Below, in pieces: positions 5,572 through 7,764 of a stretch of DNA of 7,764 nt (positions are counted from its first letter, which is position 1; each line of letters starts with the position of its first letter). Source of the DNA: Fusobacterium sp. (GTDB taxonomy: Bacteria; Fusobacteriota; Fusobacteriia; Fusobacteriales; Fusobacteriaceae); contig DXSD01000089.1 of the NCBI GenBank assembly GCA_019410665.1, forward strand, positions 1 to 7,764, read 5' to 3'. The translations under genes were made by a program, and so were the position numbers. The notes beneath the pieces are model-generated. The model did not search any database and had not been told where the DNA came from. It was given only the letters and a program-made list of their open reading frames with translations.

Positions 5572-7062
5572 TTATTCTCCAATACTCATTTTAGCGAAAT
5601 TAATATATGGTAATGGATAATATTCAAAACCACTTATATTTTTATCTAATGATGTTATTAACTTAGGGTCCATTATATAGATAGCTGCTTGTTTATCTCT
5701 TAATATCTCTTGGGCTCTTTTATAATTTTCCACTATAATCTCATCTTTTGTAGAACTCTTAGCTATTTCTATCACTTTATCATACTCTTCATCACTAAAA
5801 TTAAAGAAATTATTTTTATAATCACTTGTATATCTTCTTAAAATAGAGTATGGATCTAATTTTCCAGAAAGTCCAACTATAGTTGCTTCATATTTTCTTC
5901 CAGAATACACTTCTGATAACCATGTTGTCCACTCTATTGTTTCTATCTTTACATTTAATCCTATATCTTTTAATTGTTCTGCTACTATCTGTGCTGTATT
6001 TACATGCATAGGATAGTTACTTGGAACCTTTATTGTAAAAGTAAAATCTGTATGTCCACTCTCTTTTAAAAGTTCTTTAGCTTTTTCTAAATTTTGAGTC
6101 TCTCCAATATTTTCAATACAATATTTTTTCATTACAGGACTCATATTTGTCTCTAATTTTATTCCATTTCCTCCCATAACTCCTGCTATAATAGCATCTT
6201 TATCTAATGCCATATTTATAGCTTTTCTAACTCTTACATCATCAAAAGGCTTTACTTCATTATTTAAAGCAAATATCTGAGTAAGATTTTGAGGAGCAGA
6301 CACATTATTAAACTTTTCTAACTCTTTTAATCTTTTAGCATCTACTCTAGAAAGCATATTTATCTCCCCAGAAAGTAATTTTAAAAATGCTGTCTCATTA
6401 TTAGGTACTATTAAAAGTGTTACTTTATCAATACTAGCTTTCTCTCCCCAATAGCTATTAAATTTTTCCAATACAAGTTGTTGCTCTCTATCATATTGCT
6501 TTATCATAAATGGCCCTGTTCCTATTGGGTTTTTATCCAACTCACTAGCGTTTTCATCTGGAACTATTCCTTCTGTTAAAGCATAAATAAAGGCTGAGTC
6601 AGCCTCTTTTATTTTAATTTGAATCTTATCTTTATCCACAACTTTTATCTCATCTATCTCGTTAAAAAGAGCACTTGAAGGAGGAAATCCATCCCTTCCT
6701 GCCATTCTATTTAAAGAAAACTCTACATCTTTTACATCTAAAGGATTCCCATTATGAAACTTTATTCCATCTCTTATTTTAAAAGTATATAAAGTTCCAT
6801 CTTCTGAAATTTCATAACTCTCTGCTATTGCTGGTATAAGTTCCCCAGTTGTACTTGGCATTAACAATCCTTCAAAAACATTCATCATAATTTCTTCTGT
6901 TCCGCTAGATACCATCTTATATGGATTTAGGCTATCAATATCCATACTCATTGTAGTTTTTATCTCTTTAGAAGTATTTTTCTCCTCTTTTCCACAAGCA
7001 AAAATTGCCATACTTAAACATAAAATTGATATAGTTTTTTTAGCAAAATTAAAATTTTTCAT
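5572..7062 (-). CDS. Substrate-binding lipoprotein of peptide/nickel ABC importer (SBP family 5)
   Basis: A 496-residue extracytoplasmic binding protein, first gene of the importer operon. The N-terminus is a lipoprotein signal: Lys8-Lys9, a hydrophobic core, then IFAC with lipidated Cys23, followed by a polar linker. The mature part shows family-5 landmarks: LNPY (45-48), FEGLL (63-67), SYEISEDGTLYTFKIRDGIKF (82-102, a classic block), GTGPF (181-185), YWGE (204-207), and the VRKAINMALDKDAI segment of the hinge lobe. Such proteins bind peptides, Ni(II) chelates, heme or sugars-like solutes; the specificity residues cannot be judged by eye. A TTG at 7074 extends the frame by four residues but contains part of the Shine-Dalgarno. 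GGAGGT (7067-7072) is correctly spaced for the ATG at 7062, which I chose. Confidence 0.93.
   Translation of the reverse strand: MKNFNFAKKTISILCLSMAIFACGKEEKNTSKEIKTTMSMDIDSLNPYKMVSSGTEEIMMNVFEGLLMPSTTGELIPAIAESYEISEDGTLYTFKIRDGIKFHNGNPLDVKDVEFSLNRMAGRDGFPPSSALFNEIDEIKVVDKDKIQIKIKEADSAFIYALTEGIVPDENASELDKNPIGTGPFMIKQYDREQQLVLEKFNSYWGEKASIDKVTLLIVPNNETAFLKLLSGEINMLSRVDAKRLKELEKFNNVSAPQNLTQIFALNNEVKPFDDVRVRKAINMALDKDAIIAGVMGGNGIKLETNMSPVMKKYCIENIGETQNLEKAKELLKESGHTDFTFTIKVPSNYPMHVNTAQIVAEQLKDIGLNVKIETIEWTTWLSEVYSGRKYEATIVGLSGKLDPYSILRRYTSDYKNNFFNFSDEEYDKVIEIAKSSTKDEIIVENYKRAQEILRDKQAAIYIMDPKLITSLDKNISGFEYYPLPYINFAKMSIGE
5577..5580 (-). promoter_or_regulatory. Ribosome binding site that fixes the first permease start
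   Basis: Minus-strand GGAG lies inside the last codons of the binding-protein gene, six bases before ATG 5570. It overlaps the alternative TTG at 5582, which therefore is unlikely to be the start. Confidence 0.6.
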
Positions 7063-7066
7063 TTTA

Positions 7067-7072
7067 ACCTCC
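7067..7072 (-). promoter_or_regulatory. Ribosome binding site that fixes the binding-protein start
   Basis: Minus-strand GGAGGT, a near-perfect Shine-Dalgarno, sits about five bases before ATG 7062. It overlaps the alternative TTG at 7074, excluding that longer start. Confidence 0.75.
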
Positions 7073-7115
7073 AAATTTTGTTTAATAGTTCTATATGATA
7101 TTTTAACTATAAATT

Positions 7116-7145
7116 AACATACTCTATTGTATCATATTTTTTCAA
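7116..7145 (-). promoter_or_regulatory. Candidate promoter of the ABC importer operon
   Basis: On the minus strand, TTGAAA (7140-7145), an 18-base spacer and TATGTT (7116-7121) form a moderate sigma-70-type pair. The predicted start near 7109 leaves a leader of about 47 bases. The element lies immediately behind the ybaK terminator T-run, so the importer needs its own promoter in this short gap. A direct repeat GTTAA with an 11-base period overlaps the -10 (7103-7118). The AT-rich context makes chance matches easy. Confidence 0.35.
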
Positions 7146-7146
7146 T

Positions 7147-7194
7147 AAAAAAAGAGTATAATTTAAATTATTTTATAATAATCTACTTATACTC
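7147..7194 (-). terminator. Intrinsic terminator downstream of ybaK
   Basis: On the minus strand, GAGTATAA (7187-7194) pairs perfectly with TTATACTC (7154-7161). The loop itself can pair further (ATTATT with AATAAT). Seven T residues follow at 7147-7153. It lies about 25 bases after the ybaK stop, as expected for that transcript. On the opposite strand the T-run is missing, so it is directional. Confidence 0.8.
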
Positions 7195-7219
7195 AAAATT
7201 GATCAATTTATTATCATTT

Positions 7220-7690
7220 CTATACAGTTATATCTCCAACAATCATATTTAAATGCTTTATCAAATCCTCAGATTTTATTATTATTTGTACTCCTCTCAT
7301 TCCTCCACTTATCATTATCTCTTCTTTACTAAGAGCACTCTGATGTATAAAAGCTTGATGTCTCTTTTTTATTCCAATAGGAGAACATCCTCCTCTTACA
7401 TATCCGGTCATATTAAATAATTCTTTTAACTCTAACATCTCTACTTTTTTGCAACCAGCTACTTTTGCTAATTTTTTTAAATCAATAGTATCAGCTCCTG
7501 GAATACAAGCAACTAACATCTCTCTTTTCTCAGTTAGTAAAACTAATGTTTTAAATATTTTTGTTATATCTTGTCCAGTTTTTAAAGATACAGCAATAGC
7601 ACCTAAATCATTTTCATCAACTTCATACTCTTTAGTATCGTATTTTATTTTATTTTTATCCAATTCTCTCATTGCATTTGTTTTTTTCAT
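7220..7690 (-). CDS. ybaK: YbaK/EbsC-family aminoacyl-tRNA deacylase (Cys-tRNA(Pro) editing)
   Basis: A 156-residue cytosolic protein of the YbaK/ProX trans-editing superfamily, normal in length. Lys47 in IFKTLV corresponds to the catalytic lysine of E. coli YbaK (Lys46). GYVRGGCSPIG (96-106) is the signature substrate-pocket loop, and ISGGMRGVQ (128-136) matches the conserved C-terminal strand and turn. YbaK hydrolyses cysteine mischarged onto tRNA-Pro by prolyl-tRNA synthetase; this reaction is assumed from the family. Other members act on Ala- or Ser-tRNAs, so exact specificity is less certain. The ATG at 7690 is supported by AGAGGTG four bases upstream. The gene begins 39 bases after a tRNA 3' end on the same strand and has its own terminator behind it, so a tRNA-ybaK transcript is possible. 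Confidence 0.9.
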   Translation of the reverse strand: MKKTNAMRELDKNKIKYDTKEYEVDENDLGAIAVSLKTGQDITKIFKTLVLLTEKREMLVACIPGADTIDLKKLAKVAGCKKVEMLELKELFNMTGYVRGGCSPIGIKKRHQAFIHQSALSKEEIMISGGMRGVQIIIKSEDLIKHLNMIVGDITV

Positions 7691-7729
7691 AATTCACCTC
7701 TTTAAAAACTTTACAAAAAATAAAAAAAA

Positions 7730-7764
7730 TGGCGCTTCCTAATGGACTCGAACCATTGACACTG
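7730..7764 (-). tRNA. tRNA, 3' part only (possibly tRNA-Asn)
   Basis: On the minus strand the T-arm AATGG-TTCGAGT-CCATT is complete, followed by acceptor 3' strand AGGAAGC, discriminator G and an encoded CCA ending at 7730. The 5' half, including the anticodon, lies beyond the right edge, so identity cannot be read. Discriminator G and the short variable region ending GTGTC would fit Asn, but other G73 tRNAs are not excluded. Eight T residues follow the CCA directly (7722-7729). Confidence 0.88.

Noticed and set aside
5571..5582. Longer first-permease start at TTG 5582
   Set aside because: The same situation: it covers the GGAG that serves the ATG at 5570.
5572..7062. Firm assignment of the importer as nickel (nikABCDE) or dipeptide (dppABCDF)
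   Set aside because: ATPase length favours Nik-like systems, but the binding protein gives no decisive motif by eye and no neighbour settles it.
7063..7074. Longer binding-protein start at TTG 7074
   Set aside because: The TTG overlaps GGAGGT, which is correctly placed for the ATG at 7062. A start codon cannot share the binding site used for it.
7449..7742. Plus-strand open frame opposite ybaK
   Set aside because: It runs antisense to a well-recognised gene into the tRNA, has no family motifs, and its stop falls in the tRNA.
1..7764. tRNA-bounded genomic island or integrative element
   Set aside because: The window lies between two tRNA genes, but I find no second copy of the right tRNA's 3' end, no integrase and no mobile genes, and composition looks uniform.

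Overview
The window is a very AT-rich, gene-dense piece of bacterial chromosome. A low-GC anaerobe, most likely Fusobacterium or a close relative and otherwise a clostridium, is the best guess. The grounds are base composition, Lys/Ile-rich proteins, a DUF1576-type membrane protein, strong AGGAGG-like ribosome binding sites and an encoded tRNA CCA end. This is inference from style, not a database match.

Layout, left to right. (1) Positions 1-50 hold the 5' part of a minus-strand tRNA-Leu(TAA) that runs off the left edge. It has a near-consensus promoter and a small leader hairpin behind it. (2) Positions 126-434 (-) encode a small GIY-YIG (UPF0213/YhbQ-like) protein. (3) Positions 555-2421 (+) form a two-gene operon: a duplicated polytopic membrane protein (DUF1576-like) followed by an ADP-ribose-pyrophosphatase-type Nudix hydrolase, driven by a recognisable promoter at 493-521. 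(4) Positions 2424-7062 (-) are a complete five-gene ABC importer of the peptide/nickel (Dpp/Opp/Nik) family. In transcription order it encodes a substrate-binding lipoprotein, two permeases and two ATPases. Its last four genes overlap or abut, with start codons embedded in upstream stop codons. (5) Positions 7220-7690 (-) encode a YbaK/EbsC-type aminoacyl-tRNA deacylase, with a clear intrinsic terminator after it. (6) Positions 7730-7764 (-) are the 3' end of a second tRNA, running off the right edge.

How the genes work together. The importer binds a solute outside the membrane and moves it through two permeases powered by two short ATPases; its substrate cannot be fixed from sequence. The Nudix enzyme and the membrane protein are probably co-transcribed, but no shared pathway is established. 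The tRNA-editing enzyme sits 39 nt behind a tRNA gene and may share its transcript.

Two gene starts are placed downstream of the longest open frames. In the binding protein and the first permease the upstream TTG overlaps the Shine-Dalgarno, and an ATG follows at correct spacing. I see no insertion sequence, phage gene, CRISPR array, toxin-antitoxin pair or other defence system. The most interesting points are the two-fold internal repeat of the DUF1576-like protein and its Nudix partner, the shortened C-terminus of the second permease, the trimmed ATPases, and the tRNA/ybaK pairing. No stretch over 300 bases lacks a gene.
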